DNA from: an uncultured Alphaproteobacteria bacterium
GTDB lineage: Bacteria; Pseudomonadota; Alphaproteobacteria; Rickettsiales; Midichloriaceae
Length of the DNA: 64,000 nucleotides
NCBI GenBank assembly: GCA_903887235.1
Contig: CAISOX010000058.1
Span: 23,040-87,039 of the forward strand
Reading direction: 5' to 3'
How positions within the stretch are numbered: position 1 is the stretch's first letter; each line of letters begins with the position of its first letter. This document shows, one piece after another, positions 32,049 through 42,244 of this stretch. The position numbers and the translations under genes are program-made. The notes under the pieces are model-generated. The model saw only the letters and a program-made list of their open reading frames with translations, did not search any database and was not told where the DNA came from.

Positions 32049-33287
32049 ATGTTGCAACCAATTAAGGATATAAGTATAGCTCTAGGCAATATTGCGATAA
32101 AGGTATATGGGGCGCTGTATGATTATGAAAAGGATGTTGAAGATAAAAAAGGGGTTAAGCATAAGGATGAAAGTGAAGAAGAAGTAAAAAAGGGTTTTTG
32201 GAATAGGACAAAAGCGTTTTTATGGGGCACACTTGACTTGTTTTTTGGTCCATCTACATTAAAAATTATAACCCTATTTTCTATTGCTATGTTGGCTTTT
32301 AGTCCATTTGGCCCTATTGCAATAGCTGTATCAGCTAGTATTTCAGTTTTATGTTTGGGAATAGGTGTGATAATGGATGGTAAAAATTTAAAAGATTTAA
32401 GGGTACAACAGAAGGAGGCAAAAGCTTTAGAAGAAATAATGGAATTGCATAAGGAAAAGTTAGAAGTTCTAGATAAATCTCCGGAGTTGAAAAAAATTTT
32501 AAATGAGGTATTACAAAAGAGAGAAATATTGAATGGAGAGGATAAAACATTAAAAATAAAAAATGTATTGCAACATTTTCCAGAAGCATTGATACCGCTG
32601 ATTGGTAATGTTATGAGTGGTAATATAATTTCAACCAGTGCTGGTATATTTTGTGTAATAGTGGGCGGTATATCAGCTATAAATGAACAAAAATCTTTTA
32701 GCAAACAAAGAGAGGAAATGTATGAGGTGGTGCAAGCTAATAAAGCTTTGCTTAAAATGGGTGGTTTAGAGATAGATTATCCACGAGGAGGAGGATTAGA
32801 TTTTTTAAAGGGCCTAATAGTTAATACTGAAAATGAAATAGCAGCCATAAAAAGTATACAACAGAAAATTGCACAGGGCGAAATTACTCTTGATGATCCT
32901 GAACAAGTAAAATTGCAATTTAGTAAAGAATTAGAAAGTGTTAAAGATATACTGAGAGCTGAGCCTAATAAAGCTGATGATTTAAAAGTTCATGGGTTAA
33001 ATTATTATATTAAAAAGGCATTTATGGGTAGTTTTTCATATGATAGAAGTAGAGAAATTTTCGCTCCGCTTGCACATCATCATGAGGACAATAATAAAAA
33101 GCTTGAGGATTTTTATTTAAAGAGAGGGGCGGAAGAAAAGCTCGAGCGGGAAAAAGTTATTGATAAGGTAGTGGTAGTTGGTGATGGAATTAATCAAGCA
33201 AAAAGTAAGCAAGTCGTAGGAGTGTTATCTCATGTGGAAAGATTAAGTGCTGGTAGTGATTTTGGTGGCTCCAAAAATAGGGTTTAG
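32049..33287 (+). CDS. Hypothetical protein with central hydrophobic segments
   Basis: 412 aa frame; two hydrophobic stretches; no recognised family. Confidence 0.6.
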   Translation: MLQPIKDISIALGNIAIKVYGALYDYEKDVEDKKGVKHKDESEEEVKKGFWNRTKAFLWGTLDLFFGPSTLKIITLFSIAMLAFSPFGPIAIAVSASISVLCLGIGVIMDGKNLKDLRVQQKEAKALEEIMELHKEKLEVLDKSPELKKILNEVLQKREILNGEDKTLKIKNVLQHFPEALIPLIGNVMSGNIISTSAGIFCVIVGGISAINEQKSFSKQREEMYEVVQANKALLKMGGLEIDYPRGGGLDFLKGLIVNTENEIAAIKSIQQKIAQGEITLDDPEQVKLQFSKELESVKDILRAEPNKADDLKVHGLNYYIKKAFMGSFSYDRSREIFAPLAHHHEDNNKKLEDFYLKRGAEEKLEREKVIDKVVVVGDGINQAKSKQVVGVLSHVERLSAGSDFGGSKNRV

Positions 33288-35297
33288 TTAATCAGTTTTA
33301 TGAGATTCTTCAATTTCAATTAAAGTATCGCCACTTAATACGGTATCACCTTCTTTGTAATTAATTTTTTTAACTGTTCCTTCTATTGGGCTTATTAATG
33401 TGTTTTCCATTTTCATTGCTTCTAAAATAACCAAGGATTGGGCCTTATTTATACTCTCGCCCTCTTTTACTTTTATTTCTTTGATAAGTCCAGTGATACT
33501 GGCTACCAAATTATTTTGTTTAAAGTCATGAGTGGGTTTTTTCATAAATTTATATAGCTCTGCAGTTCTCGGAGATAGTAAGCGAGTTTTTACCTTGGAG
33601 CCCATAAAAGTTATATTATAGTAATCCTTTTCTTTTTCGATTTGTAAATTATAGTCCTTATCATTAATTTTGCACCAAAATAGTCGTCTACCTGCTTCCC
33701 AATTACTAGTAATGTAGAATTTTCTATTTTCAAATGTTATCTTATATCCTCCTTCGTGGCTTCTAACTGTAACTGGATAATTTGTGTCATCTAATTTAGC
33801 AACCCATCTTGTTCCAATAGCCCTAGACATTCCTCTTTGTTGGCCACTAACATGAGCCATTCTTTTGATAGTGTTAATAAAAGCAAATATAGATGCACAT
33901 AGCACTACTGAGCTTAATTCATCATTTAGCTCAGCTCCTGAAAAACCTTCTTTATATTCTTCTTCGATAAAATTGGTTGATATATTTCCTTCTATAAATT
34001 TTTCATTATTGAGAACGGCTTGCAGAAAACTTATATTGTGTGATACTCCTCTGATGATGTACTCTCCAAGAGAATTCTTCATCAAATCAATTGTTTTAGC
34101 TCTACTTTCAGAATGAGTGCATAATTTGGCTATCATCGCGTCATAGAACATACTTACTTCCCCACCCTCATATATACCAGTGTCAAGTCGTATATTTTCA
34201 TTTAATTTAGGCTCTTTATATCCAATAATTCTTCCAGTTGAAGGCAAAAATCCGCAGGTTGCATCTTCTGCATAAATTCTAGATTCCATTGCCCACCCAT
34301 TAAGTGAAATGTCTTTTTGTTTAAACGGAAGTTTATTACCCTCTGCTATTCTTATCATTTGTTCTACAATGTCTATGCCAGTAATTAATTCTGTTACTGC
34401 ATGTTCAACCTGTAGCCTTGTATTCATCTCTAGGAAAAAAAAGTTTCCCTGTTGATCAACAATGTATTCAATTGTTCCAGCTGAGAAATATCGCACTTTT
34501 TTTGCTAATGCTATTGATTGAGCATACATCTTTTTTCTAATTTTAGGGGTAATAAATGGGCTTGGTGCCTCTTCTATTACTTTTTGGTTATGCCTTTGAA
34601 TTGAGCATTCTCTTTCGCCTAAACATATAAAATTACCATATTTGTCAGCTAAAATTTGTATTTCAATGTGTCTTGGCCTTATGATTAACTTTTCTATGAA
34701 TGTCCTTGAATCTGAAAAATTATTTTGGGCTTCATTTTTAGTTGAGCGAAATGCTTGTTGCATTTCATCATCACTTCTTACAACCCTCATGCCTTTTCCA
34801 CCACCTCCAGCAGCAGCTTTTAACATTATTGGATATCCAATACTTTTGGCTATTTTAACAGCATGGCTTTCAGTCTTTATAGCCCCAATATAGCCCGGAA
34901 TAATATTAACTCCAGCAGCTTTAGCCAATTTTTTAGCCTCAATTTTATCTCCCATTTTCTTTATAGCAGTTGGGGATGGACCAATAAAATTTATTTCGGA
35001 TTTTTCCATAAGTTTAGCAAAGTCAGCATTTTCTGACAAAAATCCATAACCTGGATGAACTGCATCCGCTCCTGAAATTTTTATTGCTTTTAAAATTGCC
35101 TCAACATTTAAGTAACTTTGCGTTGCAGGAGATTTACCAATGTAAATTGCTTCATCAGCATATTTTATATGAAGCGAATTGTTGTCCGCATCAGAATATA
35201 CCGCAACCGTTTTTATTCCTAATTTACTTGCTGTTTTAATTATCCTGCAAGCAATTTCACTACGATTGGCAATGAGTATTTTCTTTATTTTATTCAC
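33288..35297 (-). CDS. pccA: Acyl-CoA (propionyl/acetyl) carboxylase alpha subunit, biotin-containing
   Basis: Biotin carboxylase ANRSEIACRI, KAAAGGGGKGMR, C-terminal EAMKMENTL biotinylation site. Confidence 0.92.
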   Translation of the reverse strand: MNKIKKILIANRSEIACRIIKTASKLGIKTVAVYSDADNNSLHIKYADEAIYIGKSPATQSYLNVEAILKAIKISGADAVHPGYGFLSENADFAKLMEKSEINFIGPSPTAIKKMGDKIEAKKLAKAAGVNIIPGYIGAIKTESHAVKIAKSIGYPIMLKAAAGGGGKGMRVVRSDDEMQQAFRSTKNEAQNNFSDSRTFIEKLIIRPRHIEIQILADKYGNFICLGERECSIQRHNQKVIEEAPSPFITPKIRKKMYAQSIALAKKVRYFSAGTIEYIVDQQGNFFFLEMNTRLQVEHAVTELITGIDIVEQMIRIAEGNKLPFKQKDISLNGWAMESRIYAEDATCGFLPSTGRIIGYKEPKLNENIRLDTGIYEGGEVSMFYDAMIAKLCTHSESRAKTIDLMKNSLGEYIIRGVSHNISFLQAVLNNEKFIEGNISTNFIEEEYKEGFSGAELNDELSSVVLCASIFAFINTIKRMAHVSGQQRGMSRAIGTRWVAKLDDTNYPVTVRSHEGGYKITFENRKFYITSNWEAGRRLFWCKINDKDYNLQIEKEKDYYNITFMGSKVKTRLLSPRTAELYKFMKKPTHDFKQNNLVASITGLIKEIKVKEGESINKAQSLVILEAMKMENTLISPIEGTVKKINYKEGDTVLSGDTLIEIEESHKTD

Positions 35298-35480
35298 GCA
35301 AAGTTATATATAAACATAAAACATTACGGAAGTTAGCATAATATGTTGTTAAAATCAATCTAATGGTAAGTTTGCGAAGCGATTTGAAATATACTACTAA
35401 ACTATACAGTAAAACAAAATGAATAACATTGCTTAACTTTAATATTTAATCAAATATCAATATTGTTTTTATATAAATAT

Positions 35481-35999
35481 TTATATAATCTCAAATTCGT
35501 TTCCTTGATACAACCCTTTCAAGTTTATTAATTTGCCTGAAAATTTTCTTACTTTTATATTAGCCTCAAGCATCAATTCATTTGATATTTCAATACTTTC
35601 TTGCCAATTTGCGTATTGATTCTCTTTAATATTTCCTGGAAAATTCTCATCGTATATTACTTCAATTATTCCAGCTTGAATTATGCTTTTAGCACATCTA
35701 GAGCATGGTATCCAAGGTGTATAAATAGAGCATCCTTTTGATGATATTCCATTTCTTGCGCAGTGCAATATAGCATTTTCCTCGGCATGGTTTGAAGAAA
35801 GATATTTGTAATTTTTATCAGTATACCTGCTTAATCTGTCATCAATATTTCGTGGTAACCCATTGAAGCCTGTTGAAATAATTTCATTGTCAGCTCCAAC
35901 AATTACAGCTCCTACTCTTGTGCTTGGGTCCTTGCTTTTCATTGATATAAGATAGGACAGGGTCATAAAATATTCATCCCATGTATAACTTTTCAGCAT
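35481..35999 (-). CDS. Deoxycytidylate deaminase-like
   Basis: HAEENAIL and PCSRCAKSIIQAGI zinc motifs. Confidence 0.85.
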   Translation of the reverse strand: MLKSYTWDEYFMTLSYLISMKSKDPSTRVGAVIVGADNEIISTGFNGLPRNIDDRLSRYTDKNYKYLSSNHAEENAILHCARNGISSKGCSIYTPWIPCSRCAKSIIQAGIIEVIYDENFPGNIKENQYANWQESIEISNELMLEANIKVRKFSGKLINLKGLYQGNEFEII

Positions 36000-36072
36000 A
36001 ATTTATTACTCCTTTTAACATATAACAATAGATACCCCATGAGTATGGATTTTAAAAGTTAATTTTTAGTCT

Positions 36073-36891
36073 TTATTTATAGTTAACTTTTTCTAATATG
36101 TGTAATTCATAACTATGAGTGCTTATGGACTGACCAGAAATAATGACTCTATCACCTAAATCTTTGCATCTGATTATCCCTCCTCTCATTGACGCTTGAT
36201 ACGCTATCATTTCGTCCTTTTTCAATTTTTTAGCCCAATAGGGTATTAATCTGCAATGTGCCGAGCCACAGACTGGATCTTCATCAATGCCAACAGAAGG
36301 GGCGAAATATCTTGATATAAAATCATAGTTATTATCTTTTGAGGTAATTAATAGTGCTCTATATGGAAGGGATGATATTAATTCCAAATTTGGTATAAAA
36401 TTTCTTACTTCATTATTATATTCCAACTCTGCAAATAATATATTTCCTGAAAGGCCTAAATAAACAATATTAAGGTTTTTTAAAATCTCATCAATAACCT
36501 TATTTGACTTCATTTCTGTTATATTAACACTGGGGAAATTTAAACTTATCCATCCATTCGTTTCAGAAGCTATAAATTTATTATTGGAGTTGAAAAAATT
36601 TATTTCGGTATTTTTTTCAATTATTTTGTTTTGGTATAATACATGTGCAGAAGCTAATGTTGCATGAACGCAGATTGGAGCTTCAGACACAGGTGTGAAC
36701 CACCGAATAGCAAAATTATTTTTAGAAGTATTTTTTAAAAATGCCGTTTCTGAAATATTATTTTTAGTTGATATGTTCTGCATTTCAATAATATCAGGAA
36801 AATCATCTATAATGCACACAGCGGCTGGATTGCCATGGTTTGCACTTGTGGTAAAAGCATTAACAAATGTAATTGTAATTGGTTGTTTCAT
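36073..36891 (-). CDS. PhzF-family isomerase/epimerase
   Basis: VNAFTTSANHGNPAAVC, DEDPVCGSAHCRLIPYW. Confidence 0.88.
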   Translation of the reverse strand: MKQPITITFVNAFTTSANHGNPAAVCIIDDFPDIIEMQNISTKNNISETAFLKNTSKNNFAIRWFTPVSEAPICVHATLASAHVLYQNKIIEKNTEINFFNSNNKFIASETNGWISLNFPSVNITEMKSNKVIDEILKNLNIVYLGLSGNILFAELEYNNEVRNFIPNLELISSLPYRALLITSKDNNYDFISRYFAPSVGIDEDPVCGSAHCRLIPYWAKKLKKDEMIAYQASMRGGIIRCKDLGDRVIISGQSISTHSYELHILEKVNYK

Positions 36892-37589
36892 GACTTAAGT
36901 ATATAGCCAACAGATCTTACTGTTTTAATTAATCCAAATTTAGTATTAGTAGCTCTGCTTATCGCCTTACGCAATCTTGTAATATGAACATCCACTGTTC
37001 TTTGCTCAACGTAAACTTTAGCTCCCCATATTTTATTCATTAAAGTTTTTTTAGATATAATTTTTTCAGGTCTTTCTAAAAAAAAATGAAGAATTTGAAA
37101 TTCAATTGGTGCTAATTTTAATTCTATTTTATCGGTGTATGCTTTATGATGTTCAGGATCAATTTCTATCCCAGCATATGTTAATTTAGTACTTGAAAAC
37201 ACAGGTCTAGCCCTTCTAAGTAACGCTTTAATTCTTGCAACTAATTCTGAGCTATTAAAAGGTTTTGATATATAATCGTCAGCACCATTATCAAGGCCAA
37301 CTACCTTTTCGAAATTTTGACCTCTTGATGACAGCATCAATATTGGGATTTTTGCAGTAAAAGGTGTTTTTCTTAGGTCTGCGCATATTTCTATACCAGA
37401 TTTTCCTGGTAGTAACCAATCTAAAACAATTAAATCTGGTTCACATTTTATAATAATTTCCATTACATCGATACAGTCACTTAATATTGTCACGGTAAAA
37501 TTCTCTTGTTCTAGGTAATTCTTAATGGTATATGAAATCTCCGGTTCATCCTCAATAACTAATATGTTGGCTTTTATATTTCTAATCAT
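36888..37589 (-). CDS. OmpR/PhoB-family response regulator
   Basis: Receiver LIVLDWLLPGKSG plus winged helix VDVHITRLRKAI...VRSVGYIL. Confidence 0.9.
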   Translation of the reverse strand: MIRNIKANILVIEDEPEISYTIKNYLEQENFTVTILSDCIDVMEIIIKCEPDLIVLDWLLPGKSGIEICADLRKTPFTAKIPILMLSSRGQNFEKVVGLDNGADDYISKPFNSSELVARIKALLRRARPVFSSTKLTYAGIEIDPEHHKAYTDKIELKLAPIEFQILHFFLERPEKIISKKTLMNKIWGAKVYVEQRTVDVHITRLRKAISRATNTKFGLIKTVRSVGYILKS

Positions 37590-37602
37590 CTCACAAAAAA
37601 TA

Positions 37603-37677
37603 TGGTGCCGAATGTCTGATTTGAACGGACGACCTACCGCTTACAAGGCGGTTGCTCTACCACTGAGCTAATTCGGC
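37603..37677 (-). tRNA. tRNA-Thr (TGT)
   Basis: Reverse complement gccgaattagctcagtggtagagcaaccgccttgtaagcggtaggtcgtccgttcaaatcagacattcggcacca. Confidence 0.95.
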
Positions 37678-37736
37678 ATATCTAGATCAATATTCCACTA
37701 TAGACCTAATATCTTTAAAAACTAGATTTTGTCAAC

Positions 37737-38660
37737 TTAAAATGACTTTAATTGCTTATTTATATAGTATTTTAACGGCGTTAGGTTGATGTTTAGTGTG
37801 TTAGCCAGATTTTTATCACCAACAGTATTATTCACTAATAATAAATCTACTTCTTCTGGGGTAATTGGGAAATTTTTTATAAATTTGGATAAATGAGAAA
37901 CCCATTTTATGATGCTATAATTGATAGAAAGGTAATAAGGTTTTTTATTAAGCTTTTCAAAAATGTAATTTAGTATTTCCAAAAATGTCAATTTATCTGG
38001 TCCACCTATTTCTAAAATTTTTCCACTCCATGATTCATCATTGGTGAGAAGAATTTTGCATATAGCTTGCGTTAAGTCTTCAACAAAAATCGGTTGAAAA
38101 AAAACATGTCCTTTATTGATTAAAGGAAATATTGGTAAAATTGTGACCAAATGAATTAGCTCATTAATAAATTTATCATTACTACCAAATACTACGCTTG
38201 GCCTTACTATAGTGGCATTTGGATAATTTTGTAACAACTCACTTTCTCCTTTCAATTTTGTTTTTGCATAAGAAGATATTTTATGAGTTTTATCGATACC
38301 TAAGGCTGATATGTGGATTAATTTTTTGATTGAATATTTTGCTGCATAATGAGCTATTTGTTTTGGGATATTGATGTGCAGCTCCTTAAATGATTTGTGT
38401 TTATTCTCTCTCAGTGCTCCAATTAGATTAATGACATAATCGGAATTGCTAAATATATCTTCATAAAAAGCTTTATTATCACAAAATTTGACGGTGCATA
38501 TTTGACCTGGCAATCCACATAAAAACAAGTCATCATGTGCACTAAAAGTGCTTTGTATCACGTTGATCTTAGCATCCAATTTGGCTAAATTTTTAACCAG
38601 ATTACTTCCGATAAATCCGTTGCCACCAAATATAGTGATAGTTGATTTTTTACTGATCAT
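37737..38660 (-). CDS. NAD-dependent epimerase (NDUFA9-like, complex I-associated)
   Basis: TIFGGNGFIGSNLVKNLAKLDAKINVIQS Rossmann motif; HISALGID; YAKTKLKGE. Confidence 0.85.
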   Translation of the reverse strand: MISKKSTITIFGGNGFIGSNLVKNLAKLDAKINVIQSTFSAHDDLFLCGLPGQICTVKFCDNKAFYEDIFSNSDYVINLIGALRENKHKSFKELHINIPKQIAHYAAKYSIKKLIHISALGIDKTHKISSYAKTKLKGESELLQNYPNATIVRPSVVFGSNDKFINELIHLVTILPIFPLINKGHVFFQPIFVEDLTQAICKILLTNDESWSGKILEIGGPDKLTFLEILNYIFEKLNKKPYYLSINYSIIKWVSHLSKFIKNFPITPEEVDLLLVNNTVGDKNLANTLNINLTPLKYYINKQLKSF

Positions 38661-38790
38661 AATAATTTTTGCATTTATACTTAGATTAAATTTATGCTAA
38701 AAAATATATAAAACAAGACGATATTTCTTGCAAATTTACACTTTGCTCATTAATCTTGAGCTAAAATGTTTATGTTGTACAAAAAACAAG

Positions 38791-39402
38791 ATGATTGAAC
38801 TTCAAAGCTTGCCTTACTCAAGGGACTTATTAAAGCCCACTATTTCAGAAGAAACTGTGAATTTTCATTATGATAAGCATCACAAAGGATATGTGGATAA
38901 GCTTAATAAATTAATAAATAAAACCAACTATGCATCTAAGACTTTAGAAGAAATAATTAAAGAGTCTTATGTATATGAGGATTTAAGTATTTTTAATAAT
39001 GCGGCACAAATTTGGAATCATGATTTTTATTGGAGGTCTATTACTGAATGCAAAGAAGTAAATTCTCCAACTGATCAGGTACTTGACATGATAAATGAGA
39101 ATTTTGAAAGTTTAGACAATTTTTATGCTGAATTTATCAATGCAGGTGTAACATTGTTTGGTAGTGGCTGGATTTGGTTAATACAAGATCCTGAAACTTT
39201 AACATTGGAAATAATGCAATCTAAAGATGCTGATAACCCACTAATATTTAATAAAACAGCGATATTAACTGTGGATGTATGGGAACATGCATACTACATT
39301 GATTATAAAAATGATAGGGCAAGTTATTTGGATAAAATTGTAAAGTTTAATCTAAATTGGGATTTTGCAAAGGGTAATATTATTTTTAAAAAAGCAGAAT
39401 GA
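38791..39402 (+). CDS. sodB: Superoxide dismutase (Fe/Mn)
   Basis: MIELQSLPYSRDLLKPTIS...HYDKHHKGYVDKL, GSGWIWLI, DVWEHAYYIDYKNDRASYLD; start moved to ATG 38791. Confidence 0.94.
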   Translation: MIELQSLPYSRDLLKPTISEETVNFHYDKHHKGYVDKLNKLINKTNYASKTLEEIIKESYVYEDLSIFNNAAQIWNHDFYWRSITECKEVNSPTDQVLDMINENFESLDNFYAEFINAGVTLFGSGWIWLIQDPETLTLEIMQSKDADNPLIFNKTAILTVDVWEHAYYIDYKNDRASYLDKIVKFNLNWDFAKGNIIFKKAE

Positions 39403-40121
39403 ATTTTAAAAAATTTTTTAAAAAAAACACAGAGACCGTTGCTAAAGAAGAGAGTAACGTTACTAATTTTATAACAACCAATAAGGAATTAAAAAATTGG
39501 AGTGATGATAGATACCAATCTACAGTAATTCAAAGAAATCTGTTGTTATTGTTGTTGATAGTGTGTTTTGTACTCATTATAATTTCCTTAACAACTATAA
39601 GATATTTAAAAAATACTCAAAGTATTGATCCATTTGTTATTGAAATTGAGAAAAAAAGCGGTGTTCCAACTGTTGTGGAGCCTTTATCTATAAAAACATA
39701 CTCAGCAGATGAGGCAATTAGAAGATATTTTGTAATGAAATACATTAGGGCAAGAGAGGAATATTTTTCTGGGACATTTAATAAAAATTTTAATGACGTG
39801 GTTAGAGTGCTGTCAAGCTCAGATGTATATTACAGCGATTATAGAAATAAGTTTGGTTATAATAATCCTTCTAGTACGTACAACCTATATGGAAGTAGTT
39901 CATATAGAACTGTGGGCTTAAAATCCATAATATTTCCTTCAGCAACGTCTGCGCAAGTGAGGATTAATTTAACCGTTGCTGGACAAATTAATTTGGTTAT
40001 GAATAAGATTATTTACATGGAATTTGATTATTTTAATCTAAACATGAGTGAGGCAGATAGATTAATAAACCCTCTTGGATTTCAGGTAACTTTATATAGG
40101 ATAAATGATGAAAATAATTAA
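39399..40121 (+). CDS. virB8: Type IV secretion protein VirB8
   Basis: N-terminal TM and VirB8 fold; directly precedes virB9-B11. Confidence 0.88.
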   Translation: MNFKKFFKKNTETVAKEESNVTNFITTNKELKNWSDDRYQSTVIQRNLLLLLLIVCFVLIIISLTTIRYLKNTQSIDPFVIEIEKKSGVPTVVEPLSIKTYSADEAIRRYFVMKYIRAREEYFSGTFNKNFNDVVRVLSSSDVYYSDYRNKFGYNNPSSTYNLYGSSSYRTVGLKSIIFPSATSAQVRINLTVAGQINLVMNKIIYMEFDYFNLNMSEADRLINPLGFQVTLYRINDENN

Positions 40122-40851
40122 GAAATTAGCATTAATAACGATTTGTTATTTATTATTTATTTGTACTATTTTTGCTGTAGACAATCCAATTTCAACGGAT
40201 AGTAGAATAAAAACTTTGATCTACAATCAAAATGAAATTTTTAGGATAGTAGTGCATTATAATTTCCAGACCAGCATTGAGTTTGAAAAAAATGAAGAAA
40301 TTAAAACCATTTCTACAGGAAATAGTTATGCCTGGCAATTAACCCCAATGGATAATAGGCTTTTTATTAAACCCCTAGAGGATAATATTTTAACTAACAT
40401 GACTGTTATTACTAATAAAAGGGTGTATCAGTTCGAGATTCAATCTAAGCCATATTCAGGTTACATCGATAATGAGTTGATTTATGTTGCAAGGTTTTAT
40501 TTTCCTAGTCCTGATGAGAAAATTGCATATCCTGAAATTCAAAAAAATGAAGAAGATAATAGTGGTTCGCTTGATATTAAACCATATAATTTTGACTATA
40601 TAATGGTTGGTCCTGTTAAATTTTTACCTTCTAAAATCTTTGATGATGGGATTAAAACTTACATATATTATGAGAAGAATATTAATTTGGATAAGCCTAA
40701 TGTTAAGCTTGTCAAAGGAAATGATGAAGTTCATAATATTAAGCCTATGATAGTTGGAGATTATTTAGTTATTGATAATGTAGGGAAAATTTTAGAACTA
40801 AGTTTTAATAATAATGTTATTGAAATAACCAACAAGAAATACTTAAATTAA
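40105..40851 (+). CDS. virB9: Type IV secretion protein VirB9
   Basis: Signal peptide, TDSRIKTLIYNQNEIFRIVVHYNFQTSIEF. Confidence 0.92.
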   Translation: MMKIIKKLALITICYLLFICTIFAVDNPISTDSRIKTLIYNQNEIFRIVVHYNFQTSIEFEKNEEIKTISTGNSYAWQLTPMDNRLFIKPLEDNILTNMTVITNKRVYQFEIQSKPYSGYIDNELIYVARFYFPSPDEKIAYPEIQKNEEDNSGSLDIKPYNFDYIMVGPVKFLPSKIFDDGIKTYIYYEKNINLDKPNVKLVKGNDEVHNIKPMIVGDYLVIDNVGKILELSFNNNVIEITNKKYLN

Positions 40852-40855
40852 GTCT

Positions 40856-42244
40856 ATGACTCAAGAAGATCAGATAAATGACATAAATAATACAAAGCAG
40901 GTTCAAGATAATGAAGAGGTTGTTGAAGAAAATAAAACTTTTTCTACTGTTTCAATTGCATCAGGTCAAAAGAAGTTATTATTAATAGTCTTGGTACTAT
41001 TGGTAGCAGGTGTAATTTACTACTTTGTTTTTGAAAATAACGGCTCAAAAACTAATGACAAGCCTGAGGTTGTTGATAAAAAAGAAAATGAACAAATATT
41101 AAAGAATTCTAAGTCGGTTCCAAAATCTGATCAAGATACGGAGTTGAGCAATGGTGCTAAAGATTCTAAGCCCCTTTCAGCACCAGAGGTAGGAGCTCCT
41201 ACACCTCCACCACCTCCACCACCGCCTCCTAAAATTAATATACCTCAAAAACCAATGTTGCCACTGCCGCCAAGCTTAAGTGGGGATAATGGTGATGGTG
41301 CTTCATCTTCTTCAAGAAGTATATTCCATTCTCCTTTTTCTGATGATAGTGAAGAAGAGAAAAAGAGACAAATGGCTATAGAGGCAAAGAAAAGAGCAGG
41401 TATTATGGTATCAGGTGGAGGAGGTAGTGATAGTGGAGGATTATTGGGTAGTGGAAAAAAAGAAGCGACTCCACCAAAGAAAAATTCATCTGATTTTTTA
41501 GGTTTTGGTGATGGGGCCTTAGATGGTGAAGTGACCAGTAACTCAAAAGCAGTAGCGGTTAAAGCAACAGAAGTTAACAATCTGAACAGAACTATTATTC
41601 AAGGTAAAATTGTTAATGCGGTTTTAGAAACTGCGATAAATACAGATATACCTGGAATGCTTAGAGCTATAGTGACTCGAGATGTATATGCTGAGCAAGG
41701 TACCGATATAATGATTCCTAAAGGATCAAGATTAATAGGTACTTATGAGTCTGAAGTTAAAGGTGGGCAAACTAGGGTTGCAGTAATGTGGAATAGATTG
41801 ATTAGACCCGATGGAATAGATATAGAAATTGGCTCTGCAGGGGTAGATCAATTAGGAAGAACTGGGATTGCTGGCGATGTATATGATCACTTTTGGAGCA
41901 AAATCGGAAATGCATTTTTGGTATCGTATGTTGTACCAGTTGTTGCTGCACAAGCTGCAAAAAAAGCTTCTAACATTAAAACTGATAACAGCACTAGTCA
42001 ATCTTCATCAACAAAAAATACTGATGGTTCAATCACGATTACTACAAGTGGCGATCCTACTTCACAAGCGATAGCGGATAGTACTAAGCAGTTTAGTGAT
42101 ATTACAAAAGGTATGTTGCAGGATTCTTTCTCTACAAAACCTACCATTACAGTTAATCAGGGTACAGTTATCAGCATACTAGTGCAGAAAGATTTGGTGT
42201 TTCCTTCGCTAAACTATATACAAAATAGAAAAATAAACAAATGA
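40856..42244 (+). CDS. virB10: Type IV secretion protein VirB10
   Basis: TM, poly-proline, GKIVNAVLETAINTDIPGMLRAIVTRDVYAEQGTDIMIPKGSRLIGTYES. Confidence 0.94.
   Translation: MTQEDQINDINNTKQVQDNEEVVEENKTFSTVSIASGQKKLLLIVLVLLVAGVIYYFVFENNGSKTNDKPEVVDKKENEQILKNSKSVPKSDQDTELSNGAKDSKPLSAPEVGAPTPPPPPPPPPKINIPQKPMLPLPPSLSGDNGDGASSSSRSIFHSPFSDDSEEEKKRQMAIEAKKRAGIMVSGGGGSDSGGLLGSGKKEATPPKKNSSDFLGFGDGALDGEVTSNSKAVAVKATEVNNLNRTIIQGKIVNAVLETAINTDIPGMLRAIVTRDVYAEQGTDIMIPKGSRLIGTYESEVKGGQTRVAVMWNRLIRPDGIDIEIGSAGVDQLGRTGIAGDVYDHFWSKIGNAFLVSYVVPVVAAQAAKKASNIKTDNSTSQSSSTKNTDGSITITTSGDPTSQAIADSTKQFSDITKGMLQDSFSTKPTITVNQGTVISILVQKDLVFPSLNYIQNRKINK

Noticed and set aside
32123-32704. 193-aa reverse-strand ORF
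   Set aside because: Fully antisense to the better-supported 32049-33287 gene; low-complexity Phe/Ser/Ile composition typical of shadow ORFs in AT-rich DNA
41245-41580. 111-aa reverse-strand Pro/Ser-rich ORF
   Set aside because: Antisense to the virB10 linker; composition is a by-product of the Gly/Ser-rich coding strand
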